A DNA stretch of 64,000 nucleotides from Gammaproteobacteria bacterium. Lineage in GTDB: Bacteria > Pseudomonadota > Gammaproteobacteria > Pseudomonadales > IMCC2047. The stretch lies in the NCBI GenBank assembly GCA_021773395.1, contig JAJFKB010000003.1:203574-267573 (forward strand). The letters run 5' to 3'. The position numbers were made by a program, and so were the translations under genes. Below, piece after piece: positions 1 to 8,785 of the stretch; position 1 is the stretch's first letter, and each line of letters begins with the position of its first letter. Under the pieces are notes generated by a model. That model saw only the letters and a program-made list of their open reading frames with translations, was not told where the DNA came from and did not search any database.

Positions 1-1647
1 CAGCAAAATCTGGCAGCTAACGATGATGACGTCAATGCCGGGGTGTTACAAGCCGGTACGTGCTCCGCTGATGACGATGAAGACGGCATCAATCTTCCTC
101 CGGCACTGGTCGCGGGACAGGATGCCGACCTGGAAATTACAATCGCTGGTAGCGACTGCGCCCTGGATGGCTGGGTTGATTATAATGCTGACGGTGACTT
201 CAATGATGCAGGTGAACAGATATTCAATGCGCTGTCACTGGCTGCAGGCAACCACACTGAAACAATAACAGTCCCTGGCGATCTGACCATCGGTGACAGC
301 TACTCACGTTTTCGTTGCAGCGCCGCAGGCGGATTAAGTCCGGTTGAAGAAACCACAGGCGGTGAAGTAGAGGATTATTTGATTTCCCTGCAACCTGATC
401 CCAGTGCAAATTTAACCCCGGTGGACTATGGTGACGCCCCGGATACAAGCCCTGGCACAGGTGCTGGCAACTATCAAACACTACCCTCTGACGATGGTGC
501 CAGTCACGTACTTGGTGTGGCCAGTGCTCCTTATCTCGGCGCCTGTGTCGATTCTGATAATAACACCCAGCAAAATAGCCATGCCAATGCAGATGACCTG
601 GGTGCAGCCGCAGGAGTTACGCCAGCGGTAACCGTTGGCGCCTGTAGCACTACCAACGACGATGAGGATGGTGTGACCTTTTCAATATTGACGCAGGATC
701 TAGTCGCCAACATTGATGTCACCGCCAGCAGCGGCACCAATGCTTGTCTGCTGAATGCCTGGATTGACTTTAACAGGGACGGTATTTTTAGTGGTGCAGG
801 TGAGCAGATTGCCGCAGACGTGAATATTGCCAGCGGCGCTACCACCAGTCTTACCCCTACCATACCTGCCGCCGCAATTCCGGGTTCCGTTTACGCCCGC
901 TTTCGCTGCAGCAGTGCCGGTGGTGATGGCCCGGTAGGTGCTGCCAACGACGGTGAAGTGGAGGATTACCTGGTTGAGATCCGACCTAACCTGAGCCTGG
1001 TGCCGGTGGACTTTGGTGACGCCCCCGATACCTACCTGACAACTGAAGCCAGCAATGGCCCCAGCCATCTAATCAATATACCCAATGCACCCTACCTGGG
1101 TAGCTGTGTAGATTCTGACACCGGGACCAACGAAGGCGTCACAGCTGATGCTGATGATCTTGCCGCACCTGGCGGTCTGGGAACTACAGTTGGCAGTTGT
1201 AGCACAGCAAATCTGGATGAGGATGGCGTAGTCTTTCTGGATACCTTCAACCGGGGTAGTAGTTCACGAATCGAAATTACCACTGGAGCAGATGGCGACT
1301 GTACACTTAATGGTTGGATCGACTTTGATCTGGACGGTAGTTTTGGCGGTGCCGGCGAACAGGTAGTAACAGATATTTTCCAGGTGGCAGCTAGCACAGA
1401 AACTTATTTGGTAGAAATTCCTTCCTCGGCAATTGAAGGCGAGACCTACGTACGCATCCGCTGCAGCAGCGTCGGTGGCCTATCGTTCAATGGCCCCGCT
1501 GCGGATGGAGAGGTGGAAGACTACACAAGAACCATCCGGAGTATCTTAACGGTTCCATCGGTCAGCCAGTACGGCCTAGTCATGCTGGCGGCAATGTTAT
1601 TGCTGATTGGAATACGCAAAAGAGCCATTAATCACAGGTCTGGATAA
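1..1647 (+). CDS. GEVED-repeat secreted/surface protein with C-terminal sorting-like tail (5' end missing)
   Basis: The frame is open from base 1 and has no start in the window, so this is the last 548 residues of a longer protein. At least three related units are visible. They contain D-Y/F-G-D-A-P-D (about 424 and 1012), DDEDG or LDEDG, a calcium-loop-like W-I/V-D-F/Y-N-x-D-G-x-F stretch, G-A-G-E-Q, a RFRCS strand, and each closes with GEVEDY (about 361-378, 952-969, 1507-1524). This is the GEVED domain type found in large bacterial extracellular proteins. The C-terminus reads VPSVSQYGLVMLAAMLLLIG followed by RKR: a Pro-x-x-Ser-x-Tyr-Gly motif, one hydrophobic helix and basic residues, resembling IPTL-CTERM/PEP-CTERM sorting signals. 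I infer an exported protein held or processed at the envelope. Regularly placed Cys pairs suggest disulfides. The ligand and the true start are unknown. Confidence 0.85.
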   Translation, partial: QQNLAANDDDVNAGVLQAGTCSADDDEDGINLPPALVAGQDADLEITIAGSDCALDGWVDYNADGDFNDAGEQIFNALSLAAGNHTETITVPGDLTIGDSYSRFRCSAAGGLSPVEETTGGEVEDYLISLQPDPSANLTPVDYGDAPDTSPGTGAGNYQTLPSDDGASHVLGVASAPYLGACVDSDNNTQQNSHANADDLGAAAGVTPAVTVGACSTTNDDEDGVTFSILTQDLVANIDVTASSGTNACLLNAWIDFNRDGIFSGAGEQIAADVNIASGATTSLTPTIPAAAIPGSVYARFRCSSAGGDGPVGAANDGEVEDYLVEIRPNLSLVPVDFGDAPDTYLTTEASNGPSHLINIPNAPYLGSCVDSDTGTNEGVTADADDLAAPGGLGTTVGSCSTANLDEDGVVFLDTFNRGSSSRIEITTGADGDCTLNGWIDFDLDGSFGGAGEQVVTDIFQVAASTETYLVEIPSSAIEGETYVRIRCSSVGGLSFNGPAADGEVEDYTRTIRSILTVPSVSQYGLVMLAAMLLLIGIRKRAINHRSG

Positions 1648-1680
1648 CTTTAATCGTTCCGGATATTACCGAACCCCACA

Positions 1681-1707
1681 TGCTATTAGATGAAGTCCTT
1701 AATAGCA
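1681..1707. other. Short perfect hairpin downstream of the GEVED gene
   Basis: TGCTATTA and TAATAGCA form a perfect 8-bp stem around an 11-nt loop, about 35 nt after the stop. There is no T-tract, so it is not a terminator by itself. It may stabilise the mRNA 3' end upstream of the terminator-like structure that follows. Confidence 0.4.
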
Positions 1708-1724
1708 GAAGGCCAATGAAACTG

Positions 1725-1764
1725 AAAGGGAGCGCTTGGAATGGCACTGCTTTGCGCTCTTTTT
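1725..1764 (+). terminator. Rho-independent terminator after the GEVED-repeat gene
   Basis: AAAGGGAGCGC pairs with GCGCTCTTTTT (11 pairs, two of them G-U) around an 18-nt loop, and the 3' arm ends in a T run. It lies about 80 nt past the GEVED stop. The loop is long, so efficiency is uncertain. Confidence 0.6.
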
Positions 1765-2106
1765 AAAATGGGTTTTGATAGGCAATAGGTCTGACTTGGC
1801 TAATCATGCAGGGTTTCCAGTGGTGATATTGCTGTTAGTTTACCGTTAAGCAATGGTAATGCGACATAGTAAGGTGTCTTTAAAAAAGTAAACCGAGCCC
1901 CGCTTTCCCTTGAGGGTTTTACATATATTTTACATAGCCAACAGTTGGATTTTGTCTTCAAGCTCACCTGCGATATGACTGATCGGGATAATTAAACAAA
2001 GGAATAATCTGGATTTTTAGTGGTGAGATGGTTTAATGTCTTACTTTAACAGGTTTTGTGGCTGTTCATAGTCGGCTATAAATGATCAGTGGAGTACCCT
2101 CTTGAG
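1765..2106. other. AT-rich intergenic region, nothing certain
   Basis: Between the terminator and the thioesterase I see no convincing ORF or structured RNA. The stretch includes AT-rich promoter-like sequence around 1915-1940, but no pair of -35/-10 boxes that I would commit to. The thioesterase promoter probably lies here. Confidence 0.4.
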
Positions 2107-2529
2107 ATGAACCCCCCTCGTAATTTACTTGATGAGATATATTTTCCTGTTTCCTGGGGCGATATGGATGCGCTTGGACATGTGAATAATACCGTTTATT
2201 TTCGTTACTTTGAGAACATACGTACCGAGTGGTTGAGAAAACAAGGTTGCCAAATTACCTTAAACGGTGCTTCACGGGGCCCCGTTGCCGTTGATGCCTA
2301 TTGCCAGTTTTTGTTACCGGTAGTGTATCCGGCTGATCTGAAGTTGACCATGCTTGGAGGTGAACCAGGCCGGTCAAGCTTTGAAACCTATTACGAACTG
2401 CAGGATGCGAATCGATCAGATTGTATCTACAGTAAAGGCACATCAAGGATTGTTTGGGTTGATTATGAAAAAGGCAGCTCGATTCCACTGCCGAAAGAGA
2501 TTCGTGAGCTATTGCCACCCGCGTCCTAA
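2107..2529 (+). CDS. Acyl-CoA thioesterase, 4HBT/FadM-YbgC type
   Basis: The protein is a small single-domain hotdog-fold thioesterase of about 140 residues. The N-terminal stretch SWGDMDALGHVNNTVYFRYF carries the conserved D-x-x-G-H-x-N-N signature of 4-hydroxybenzoyl-CoA thioesterase-like enzymes, with the first Asp as the expected catalytic residue. The family hydrolyses acyl-CoA thioesters in the cytoplasm; the chain length preferred here cannot be read from sequence. The frame opens with GTG at 2089, but no ribosome site precedes it. ATG at 2107 has GGAG at 2091-2094 and leaves the domain intact, so I chose it. The gene appears monocistronic. Confidence 0.85.
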   Translation: MNPPRNLLDEIYFPVSWGDMDALGHVNNTVYFRYFENIRTEWLRKQGCQITLNGASRGPVAVDAYCQFLLPVVYPADLKLTMLGGEPGRSSFETYYELQDANRSDCIYSKGTSRIVWVDYEKGSSIPLPKEIRELLPPAS

Positions 2530-2805
2530 TGCTGTTGTGCGCACAGCTAGCAAAATTATTATGTTGACCTTATAGTATGTAAGACCTACAATATAGAAAT
2601 TGCCTTACTCTTTCGATGCTTGCGGTGATATTTATTCATGGTCGGGTCAGCATTCAGCGAGTTATTGGTTCTATTGGATCCTATAGTAATTTTAAGGATT
2701 TGACGTTAATAGAGTTGAAATAAAGCCTTTATAAAAAGACAGGCTGTTACATTGCTGCTTTTCTAAAGAAGTAATACACAGCTCCAATTTCAGGAGATGA
2801 TGAGT

Positions 2806-3084
2806 ATGATGACAGAGCAAAACTATAATTTTGAAAAGGGAGATATTCTGCTTTTTGAGGGGGAAAGCTATCAGGTTCATGAAAACAATGGAACAACCGG
2901 GTCAGTTTCACTGTTCCCTTCGGTTGATGTCGAGCTGATGACGGTTGAGTGGAATGAGGGTTACCGTAAAATTGGTAATGCAGCATTGCCTGCGCCTACC
3001 CCCTGTGCCAGCGGCAGTTGTACTCCGCCTTCAGCAAAAACGGATGTTAAAGTGAGTAACGTAGAAACCATTAAAATTTGCTAA
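2806..3084 (+). CDS. Small hypothetical protein with Cys-containing tail
   Basis: I do not recognise the family. The frame begins ATG-ATG at 2797 directly after AGGAG (2792-2796). Only the ATGs at 2806 or 2809 have usable spacing, so the protein is about 92-93 residues. It has a hydrophilic N-terminal half with FEKGDILLFEGESYQVHENN, which reads like a compact beta fold, then a Pro/Ala linker. The C-terminus contains C-A-S-G-S-C and ends in a terminal Cys (IKIC). There is no signal peptide or membrane segment. The good ribosome site and normal codon use argue for a real gene. The Cys pair could bind metal or form a disulfide, but nothing in the neighbourhood supports a specific function. Confidence 0.6.
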   Translation: MMTEQNYNFEKGDILLFEGESYQVHENNGTTGSVSLFPSVDVELMTVEWNEGYRKIGNAALPAPTPCASGSCTPPSAKTDVKVSNVETIKIC

Positions 3085-3258
3085 TGGTATAACAAGCCGC
3101 AGTGACAGAGCACAATCGTATAAATGATTGTAGGCATGGATATAGAATTTGCTTGTGTTTCGCGGAGCTACAGAGTTTTACAGTAGAGGTTCAAAAGTAG
3201 GTATCTACTTGAAGGGCTCACTGCATATTCAATAATACAGCGTATGAGGAACAGGAAC

Positions 3259-4224
3259 ATGGCGAATATCACCCTTAGATCATTGCACCCTGAAGATATT
3301 GACAGAGTTGTCGCAATAGACGCAGAGATTGCTGGTCGTTCGCGACACGAATTTTATAACAAAAGATTGAAGCTAGCCTTAACTGCACCAGAAACGCTCA
3401 TTACCTGTGCGGCAACGGAAGGCGACGAGCTGATTGGCTTTAGTTTTGTACGCATTGAGGAAGGAGCCTTTGGTATTAATCAGAAAATTGCCGTTGTTGA
3501 TGCGTTGAGCGTTGCCAGGAATTACCGCAAAGGCGGAGTTGCGACTCTTATGCTGGAAGAGCTGGAAAGGAGAATGGCGAAAAATGGCATTAAACAGATC
3601 AGAACTATCATGGATTGGTCTGATACCTCGTTAACCGGATTCTTCTCTTCAGCGGGTTTTAATTTGGTACCTTCAATAGTCGTTAGTCGTGAATGTGAAG
3701 TGCAGCCGTCTTTTGATGGAGGCGACCCTGAAGTGGAACGTTATCAGGATGGAGCACATAATGATTACGTGGCGTTGTTTCGGGATACCATTCCTGTGCG
3801 CTCTATGGAAGAGAAAGATCTGGCAGCGATTATTCGTCTGGATGGCAAGCTGTCAGGTACAGACAGATCTGCATTTTATCAGGCCAAGATGGCAGAAGTG
3901 ATAAATGATTCTGCCATTAGGATGTCTCTGGTTGCGGAGCAGGATGATGCCGTTGTCGGATTTGCGATGGTACGCTTGGATTATGGCGAGTTTGGTCAGG
4001 CAGAGCCGTCGGCTGTACTGGATACTATCGGTGTTCATCCCGCTTACGGTGAGCTTGGAGTAGGGAAAGCTCTTTTGTCTCAGCTGTTAGGTAATCTAGC
4101 GGTATTACAGGTTAAAGGTGTTCAAACTCAAGTCAGTTGGGATGATTTTTCGCTGCTTAATTTTATGAATAGCTGTGGCTTTGAGCCGACACAAAATCTG
4201 GTGCTGCAAAAAGAGCTGGGATAA
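3259..4224 (+). CDS. Tandem GNAT-family N-acetyltransferase
   Basis: The protein has two GNAT domains in one chain of about 321 residues. The first covers roughly residues 1-150 and has the acetyl-CoA pyrophosphate-loop region N-Y-R-K-G-G-V-A-T-L-M-L. The second covers roughly 175-321 and has Y-G-E-L-G-V-G-K-A-L-L. Both keep the IRLD/VAIDAE-type first strand and the V-D-A/T-L/I-x-V strand before the loop. GNAT proteins transfer acetyl from acetyl-CoA to amines or protein N-termini/lysines; the substrate here is unknown. The frame opens at ATG 3244, but AGGA at 3247-3250 lies 8 nt before ATG 3259, which starts MANITLRSL, so I use 3259. An intrinsic terminator follows. Confidence 0.85.
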   Translation: MANITLRSLHPEDIDRVVAIDAEIAGRSRHEFYNKRLKLALTAPETLITCAATEGDELIGFSFVRIEEGAFGINQKIAVVDALSVARNYRKGGVATLMLEELERRMAKNGIKQIRTIMDWSDTSLTGFFSSAGFNLVPSIVVSRECEVQPSFDGGDPEVERYQDGAHNDYVALFRDTIPVRSMEEKDLAAIIRLDGKLSGTDRSAFYQAKMAEVINDSAIRMSLVAEQDDAVVGFAMVRLDYGEFGQAEPSAVLDTIGVHPAYGELGVGKALLSQLLGNLAVLQVKGVQTQVSWDDFSLLNFMNSCGFEPTQNLVLQKELG

Positions 4225-4256
4225 CCAAGGGCACAGGAAAAACCAACAACTAGAGT

Positions 4257-4287
4257 TAAAACCCCTCTAAATCGAGGGGTTTTTTTG
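4257..4287 (+). terminator. Strong intrinsic terminator after the GNAT gene
   Basis: ACCCCTC (4261-4267) and GAGGGGT (4274-4280) form a perfect 7-bp stem with a 6-nt loop. It is followed by seven Ts and preceded by As that extend the stem. This is a textbook Rho-independent terminator, possibly bidirectional. Confidence 0.9.
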
Positions 4288-4560
4288 TATCCGTCTTATG
4301 CATCTGCTGCGTTACTTTCAATAGTAATGTTTTCAATGGCTATGTTGGAGGTAGCCTTTGCAAATAGTATTTCCCGGTGTTTACTCTACCCTGCACTCTT
4401 CGCGAATGGTATTGGATCAGCCAAAATCAATTGTAACTAATTTGCCAGGTGGACAGTATGATTTGCAATGGATTATTGCTAACATTTCACCTGTAATGGA
4501 TTGCTAAAAATCCATACATAAAATAGATATTTTTTTAACAGGATTGATAAAGGATAAAAA
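4288..4560. other. sodB upstream region
   Basis: No ORF is supported here. The last 120 nt are AT-rich. A perfect 7-bp hairpin, ATGGATT-GCTAAA-AATCCAT (4496-4515), sits 45 nt before the sodB start and would lie in the 5' leader. I could not assign -35/-10 boxes with confidence and see no clear Fur palindrome. Confidence 0.4.
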
Positions 4561-5142
4561 ATGAGTTTCGAATTACCCGCGTTACCTTATGCTCAGGATG
4601 CTTTAGAGCCGCACCTGTCTTCTGAAACACTCGAGTACCATTACGGCAAGCACCACAATACCTATGTTACAAAACTGAACGGGATGCTGTCTGGTTCTGA
4701 GTTTGAAAATATGAGTCTGGAAGAAATTATCAGCAATGCGCCTGCTGGGGGGCTGTTTAACAATGCTGCTCAGGTTTGGAATCATAGCTTTTACTGGAAC
4801 TGCTTGAGCCCCAACGGAGGTGGTGAACCTGAAGGGACAGCCGCAGACGCCATCAATAAAAAATTTGGTTCATTTGAGGCTTTTAAAGCAGCCTTTACTG
4901 ACTCAGCGGTTAACAATTTTGGTTCTGGCTGGACTTGGCTGGTGCGAGAGGCGGATGGTGCGTTGAATATTGTAAACACAAGTAATGCGAGCTGTCCTTT
5001 GCGAGAGGGTCAAACCCCCTTGTTGACGGTCGATGTCTGGGAGCACGCTTATTATATTGATTATCGTAACGCTCGCCCTGCTTATATGGACGCCTTTTGG
5101 GCGCTGGTAAATTGGGAATTTGTTACAAAAAATCTAGGCTGA
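4561..5142 (+). CDS. sodB: Superoxide dismutase [Fe]
   Basis: At 193 residues this is the usual SodB length. The enzyme dismutes superoxide to oxygen and hydrogen peroxide in the cytoplasm. Metal ligands are visible: His in the HHNTY stretch near the N-terminus, His in AAQVWNHSFYW, and Asp/His in DVWEHAYYIDYRNARP near the C-terminus. The AAQVWNH motif with its Gln favours the iron type over the manganese type. The ATG is preceded by AAGGA at proper spacing (GATAAAGGATAAAAA-ATG). No signal peptide is present. The gene stands alone, convergent with hemW. Confidence 0.95.
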   Translation: MSFELPALPYAQDALEPHLSSETLEYHYGKHHNTYVTKLNGMLSGSEFENMSLEEIISNAPAGGLFNNAAQVWNHSFYWNCLSPNGGGEPEGTAADAINKKFGSFEAFKAAFTDSAVNNFGSGWTWLVREADGALNIVNTSNASCPLREGQTPLLTVDVWEHAYYIDYRNARPAYMDAFWALVNWEFVTKNLG

Positions 5143-5151
5143 TCTTCCTGA

Positions 5152-5179
5152 AGTCCCCCTGACCCATCGTCAGGGGACT
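5152..5179. other. Hairpin between convergent sodB and hemW
   Basis: AGTCCCCCTGAC pairs with GTCAGGGGACT, with one bulged C and a 5-nt loop. It lies in the 54-nt gap between the convergent genes sodB and hemW. Neither side has a T-tract, so it is a weak or Rho-assisted terminator or a 3'-end stabilising structure serving both genes. Confidence 0.55.
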
Positions 5180-5196
5180 GCTTCGTAATGGGTAAA

Positions 5197-6345
5197 CTAC
5201 AGGAAACAGCTCACCAGATCGTTGAGAAATAGCCGCCCTTTTGTCGTGGGCTTGATTTGTTCTCCTGTCTCGAGCAGCCCTTTCTTTTTGGCAAGATCAA
5301 TGGCTCCCCGCAACTGCTCAAACCCCAAGCCGGTACGTTGCTCAAAGAGTCTTTTGTTAAAACCATTGTTCAAGCGCAGCGCATTCATCACAAATTCGCC
5401 GATAAGTTCGTACTCTGCTATTTTTGTTACTTTCGTTTTTTGCCCCGTTTTTGCTTGCAAATAATCGGTCGGGTGTCGTGTGTTCTGGGTACGAATAATG
5501 CCTGGATCACCCTTAAGCGTTACCTTTCCATGGGCGCCGGCGCCAATACCCAGGTAGTCCCCAAATTCCCAATAGTTCAGGTTGTGGCGTGATAGCTGCC
5601 GATCTTTAGCATAGGCTGAGACCTCGTATTGCTGATAGCCTGCTGCTGAGAGTAATTGCTGTCCGCCCTGAAATATAGACCAAAGTTGATCTTCATCGGG
5701 CAGTTGCGGAGGAGTTTTATAAAACTCGGTATTGTTTTCAATGGTTAGCTGGTACCAGGAGATATGTTCAGGCTTGAAGCCAAGCGCAATTTCCAGGTCA
5801 TCCAGCGCAGATTCAGGCTTCTGCCCGGGCAGGCCGTGCATCAGGTCGATATTAATATTATCAAAGCCACTTTGTCTTGCCATCGCAATGGCATTGCGGG
5901 CATCCATCCCCGTATGGATGCGGCCAAGCGCCGTGAGCTGAGCATCATTAAAGCTTTGTACGCCAATTGATAAACGATTAATACCTGCTCGACGATAGTC
6001 CAGAAATTTCTGTTGCTCAAATGTGCCGGGATTGGCTTCTAAAGTGATTTCGCACTCATCGGTCAGTAATATGGACCGACTGATAGCCCCTACTATTTGA
6101 TCAATACTATGTGCCGAAAATAGACTGGGGGTGCCGCCGCCAAAGAAAATGGATTGTAGTGGACGACTTTGGACGTAGGCTAAACTGTTGGAAAGCTCCA
6201 TTAACAGGGCATCTACATAAGCCCGCTCGGGAGTATTATCCTGTGTCGCATGGGAATTGAAATCGCAATAGGGACACTTTTTTATACACCAGGGAATGTG
6301 GATATAAAGGCTGAGTGGAGGAAGCGGGCTAATAGGCTGTCGCAT
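5197..6345 (-). CDS. hemW: HemW, radical SAM heme chaperone
   Basis: The 382-residue radical SAM protein matches HemW in length. The cluster motif C-I-K-K-C-P-Y-C-D-F is near residue 20, followed by GGGTPS. The C-terminal HemN-like domain contains YWEFGDYLGIGAGAHG. The aromatic residue and Asp after the third Cys are the HemW form. HemW binds heme and is thought to deliver it to respiratory proteins; these proteins are often mis-annotated as coproporphyrinogen III oxidase. The start overlaps the end of rdgB by 17 nt, so translation is probably coupled. It is the last gene of the operon running from yggS. Confidence 0.93.
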   Translation of the reverse strand: MRQPISPLPPLSLYIHIPWCIKKCPYCDFNSHATQDNTPERAYVDALLMELSNSLAYVQSRPLQSIFFGGGTPSLFSAHSIDQIVGAISRSILLTDECEITLEANPGTFEQQKFLDYRRAGINRLSIGVQSFNDAQLTALGRIHTGMDARNAIAMARQSGFDNINIDLMHGLPGQKPESALDDLEIALGFKPEHISWYQLTIENNTEFYKTPPQLPDEDQLWSIFQGGQQLLSAAGYQQYEVSAYAKDRQLSRHNLNYWEFGDYLGIGAGAHGKVTLKGDPGIIRTQNTRHPTDYLQAKTGQKTKVTKIAEYELIGEFVMNALRLNNGFNKRLFEQRTGLGFEQLRGAIDLAKKKGLLETGEQIKPTTKGRLFLNDLVSCFL

Positions 6346-6937
6346 CGTTGGGATTTTGTAAGAGACGAAGCAGCTGTTTGAGAGCCTGCGCCCGATGACT
6401 TACTTTGTTTTTGATTTCCGCAGTTAATTCAGCTGAAGCACAATCCTGTTGTGGGCAGAAAAACAGGGGATCGTAACCAAAGCCATTTTGCCCTCTTGAT
6501 TGTTCCAGAATATAACCTTCCCAAACGCCGTGGGCAATCAGTGGAGTAGGATCCGCTTCATGGCGCATGAATACCATCAGGCAATGAAAACGAGCGGACC
6601 TTTCATTTTCTGGGATTCCGTTGAGCGCCTTTAGCAATTTGTTATTATTGTCGACGTCGGTGGCTCTGGAGCCTGCGAAACGGGAGGAGTAGATGCCAGG
6701 CGCACCGCGCAGGTAGTCCACCTCCAGCCCTGAGTCATCCGCCAAGGCGGGAAGGCCTGACAACCGGCACGCATGGCGCGCCTTAATTATGGCGTTTTCG
6801 ACAAAGCTTAGTCCGATTTCTTCAGCATCCTCTTTGACAAACTCCGACTGCGGTAGCAGCGTCATCGACAGTGGTTCGAGCACTTGACCGATCTCCTTGA
6901 GCTTGCCCTTATTAGAGCTTGCCATCACAATTTTCAT
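6329..6937 (-). CDS. rdgB: RdgB, XTP/dITP (non-canonical purine NTP) pyrophosphatase
   Basis: The Ham1/RdgB-family protein has 202 residues. Its N-terminal MASSNKGKLKEI matches the family (S/T)xNxxK substrate loop. ADDSGLEVDYLRGAPGIYSSRFAG is the characteristic central motif, and GFGYDPLFF and SHRAQALKQL complete the active site. It hydrolyses dITP, ITP and XTP to monophosphates, keeping deaminated purines out of DNA and RNA. The start codon overlaps the metW stop by 4 nt (ATGA), a classic coupled junction. Confidence 0.96.
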   Translation of the reverse strand: MKIVMASSNKGKLKEIGQVLEPLSMTLLPQSEFVKEDAEEIGLSFVENAIIKARHACRLSGLPALADDSGLEVDYLRGAPGIYSSRFAGSRATDVDNNNKLLKALNGIPENERSARFHCLMVFMRHEADPTPLIAHGVWEGYILEQSRGQNGFGYDPLFFCPQQDCASAELTAEIKNKVSHRAQALKQLLRLLQNPNDATAY

Positions 6938-7548
6938 GCATCGTCTGCCTGACGCAAATAATAAATTGCCGTTTCACCGAAAATATTTGGATTGATATCC
7001 TTCATCACAATATCTGGAAAACGTGTAGCGACAACTTTTCTTGCGTTGACAACAATGGATTTTTCTTGGCATAACACCTCAAAATCCTTGACCGTACAAA
7101 AATGGATATTGGGCGTATCATACCACTGATAAGCTAGCTGCTTGGTGACGGGCATGCGCCCGCGTAGTGTCAGATAAAGACGAGCATGCCAATTTCCGAA
7201 ATTCGGGAAAGTAACAATACATTCCTTGCCTACTCTTAGCATTTCATCCAGCACCAGATCCGGTCGTCTCACTACCTGTAATGCCTGGGTCATGATAACA
7301 GTGTCAAAACTGTTATCTTTGAAGTTGCTGAGGCCGCTGTTCAGGTCCTGTTCAATTACATTGACACCGCGGCTAATGCATTGGGTAATCTGGTCCTCAT
7401 CTATTTCCAAACCATAACCTTTAATATTTTTTCGCTCCATCAATCTTTTGAGCAGTGTACCGTCGCCGCAACCCAAATCGAGAATACGGCTGTGTGGAGC
7501 AACCCAGCTTTGAATAATATCAAGGTCGACGCGGTTGGTATCGTTCAT
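6934..7548 (-). CDS. metW: MetW, methionine biosynthesis methyltransferase-like protein
   Basis: A 204-residue class I SAM-methyltransferase fold with motif [17 protein letters not shown] and the MetW-typical [20 protein letters not shown]. MetW is found almost always beside metX and is implicated in the acyl-homoserine step of methionine synthesis, possibly as a partner or regulator of MetX; the methyl acceptor is not established. It overlaps metX by 4 nt, consistent with a joint complex or coupled expression. Confidence 0.95.
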   Translation of the reverse strand: MNDTNRVDLDIIQSWVAPHSRILDLGCGDGTLLKRLMERKNIKGYGLEIDEDQITQCISRGVNVIEQDLNSGLSNFKDNSFDTVIMTQALQVVRRPDLVLDEMLRVGKECIVTFPNFGNWHARLYLTLRGRMPVTKQLAYQWYDTPNIHFCTVKDFEVLCQEKSIVVNARKVVATRFPDIVMKDINPNIFGETAIYYLRQADDA

Positions 7549-8696
7549 GAATTCACCTCATCAGCGATCCGCTGCATATAGGTGTGGAACAGCTCCAAAT
7601 AGCGAGGTATGGGAAGTAAAAACGCGTCATGCCCCTCAGGTGCATCTACTTCGGCGTAACAAACATTCTTCCCCGCGTCGATTAGAGCGTCTGTGATTTC
7701 ACGAGATCGCTCGGGTGCAAAACGCCAGTCGGTAGTAAAAGAAACGACTAAAAAATCACAGAGTGCTTGACTGAATGCATTGACCGGGTTGTTGTCATAT
7801 TCTCGAGCGAGATCAAAATAATCCAATATCCGGGTAATCAGGATATAGGAGTTCGCATCAAAAAATTCCGAAAATTTATCGCCCTGATAACGCAGGTAGC
7901 TTTCAACCTGGAATTCCACCGGATTGTAAGAGCCCTGCTCGAAATCGCCACTGCGTAACTGGCGGCCAAACTTGCGCCCCATGAGATCGTCGGATAGATA
8001 GGTAACATGCCCAATCATTCTGGCCAGCGTCAAACCCAGTTTGGGAATCGTATTATGCGCCAGATAATTCCCTTCATGAAATTCTGGATCCGAACGAATG
8101 GCGCTGCGCGCGATTTCGTTAAAAGCGATATTCTGCGCAGTCAATTTCATTGCAGAAGCAATTACTACACAATTGCGCAGACGATCCGGGTATTCCAGAG
8201 CCCAGCGCATCGCCTGCATACCTCCAAGACTGCCTCCTATTACGGCGGCCCATTGATAAATGCCGAGCTTGTCGCTCAATTTTGCCTGCGCGTTAACCCA
8301 GTCCCTGACTCGCAGCGGAGGAAAATCCGCTCCCCAACTTTGTCCGGTGTCGGGATTGATACTGCTAGGCCCCGTGCTGCCATGGCAGCCACCGAGATTG
8401 TTTGGGCAAACCACAAAAAAACGATTGGTATCTATAGGTTTCCCTGGCCCAATACAAACTTCCCACCAGCCTGGCTTATCCTCATGCTCGTGGTAGCCTG
8501 CTGCGTGATGATGACTACTAAGTGCGTGGCAGATCAGCACCGCATTACTTCGATCTTTATTTAGTTCGCCATAGGTCTCGTACACCAGCTGATAATCTTC
8601 CAGCGTCCGCCCGCAGGCGAGACTGAGCGGTTGTTCAAAGTGCATCAGCTGGGGTTTTACCAGGCCGACGGAATTATCAGGGATAGAATTAGGCAT
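7545..8696 (-). CDS. metX: MetX, homoserine O-acyltransferase (succinyl- or acetyl-)
   Basis: An alpha/beta-hydrolase-fold acyltransferase of about 383 residues that acylates homoserine at the start of methionine synthesis. Visible are [28 protein letters not shown], the nucleophile elbow GGSLGGMQ, and a C-terminal [11 protein letters not shown] carrying the catalytic His. Pseudomonas-type MetX proteins paired with MetW often use succinyl-CoA despite homology to acetyltransferases; I cannot settle the donor here. The frame extends to 8768, but the family N-terminus [13 protein letters not shown] starts at ATG 8696, which I use. About 90 nt separate it from yggU. Confidence 0.94.
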   Translation of the reverse strand: MPNSIPDNSVGLVKPQLMHFEQPLSLACGRTLEDYQLVYETYGELNKDRSNAVLICHALSSHHHAAGYHEHEDKPGWWEVCIGPGKPIDTNRFFVVCPNNLGGCHGSTGPSSINPDTGQSWGADFPPLRVRDWVNAQAKLSDKLGIYQWAAVIGGSLGGMQAMRWALEYPDRLRNCVVIASAMKLTAQNIAFNEIARSAIRSDPEFHEGNYLAHNTIPKLGLTLARMIGHVTYLSDDLMGRKFGRQLRSGDFEQGSYNPVEFQVESYLRYQGDKFSEFFDANSYILITRILDYFDLAREYDNNPVNAFSQALCDFLVVSFTTDWRFAPERSREITDALIDAGKNVCYAEVDAPEGHDAFLLPIPRYLELFHTYMQRIADEVNS

Positions 8697-8785
8697 CTGT
8701 ATTCTAATATTGAATGATTCCGCGAAGTCTAATGAGTCGCGGAGTTTAACGCAAGGATCACAGCGCAATCTGCGCTTTGGGATCC

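Noticed and set aside
5197-6345. Annotation as coproporphyrinogen III oxidase HemN
   Set aside because: Length and cluster context match HemW, and the N-terminal extension of HemN is absent.
8007-8564. 185-residue frame antisense to metX
   Set aside because: metX is conserved along its whole length; the opposite frame has no recognisable domain.
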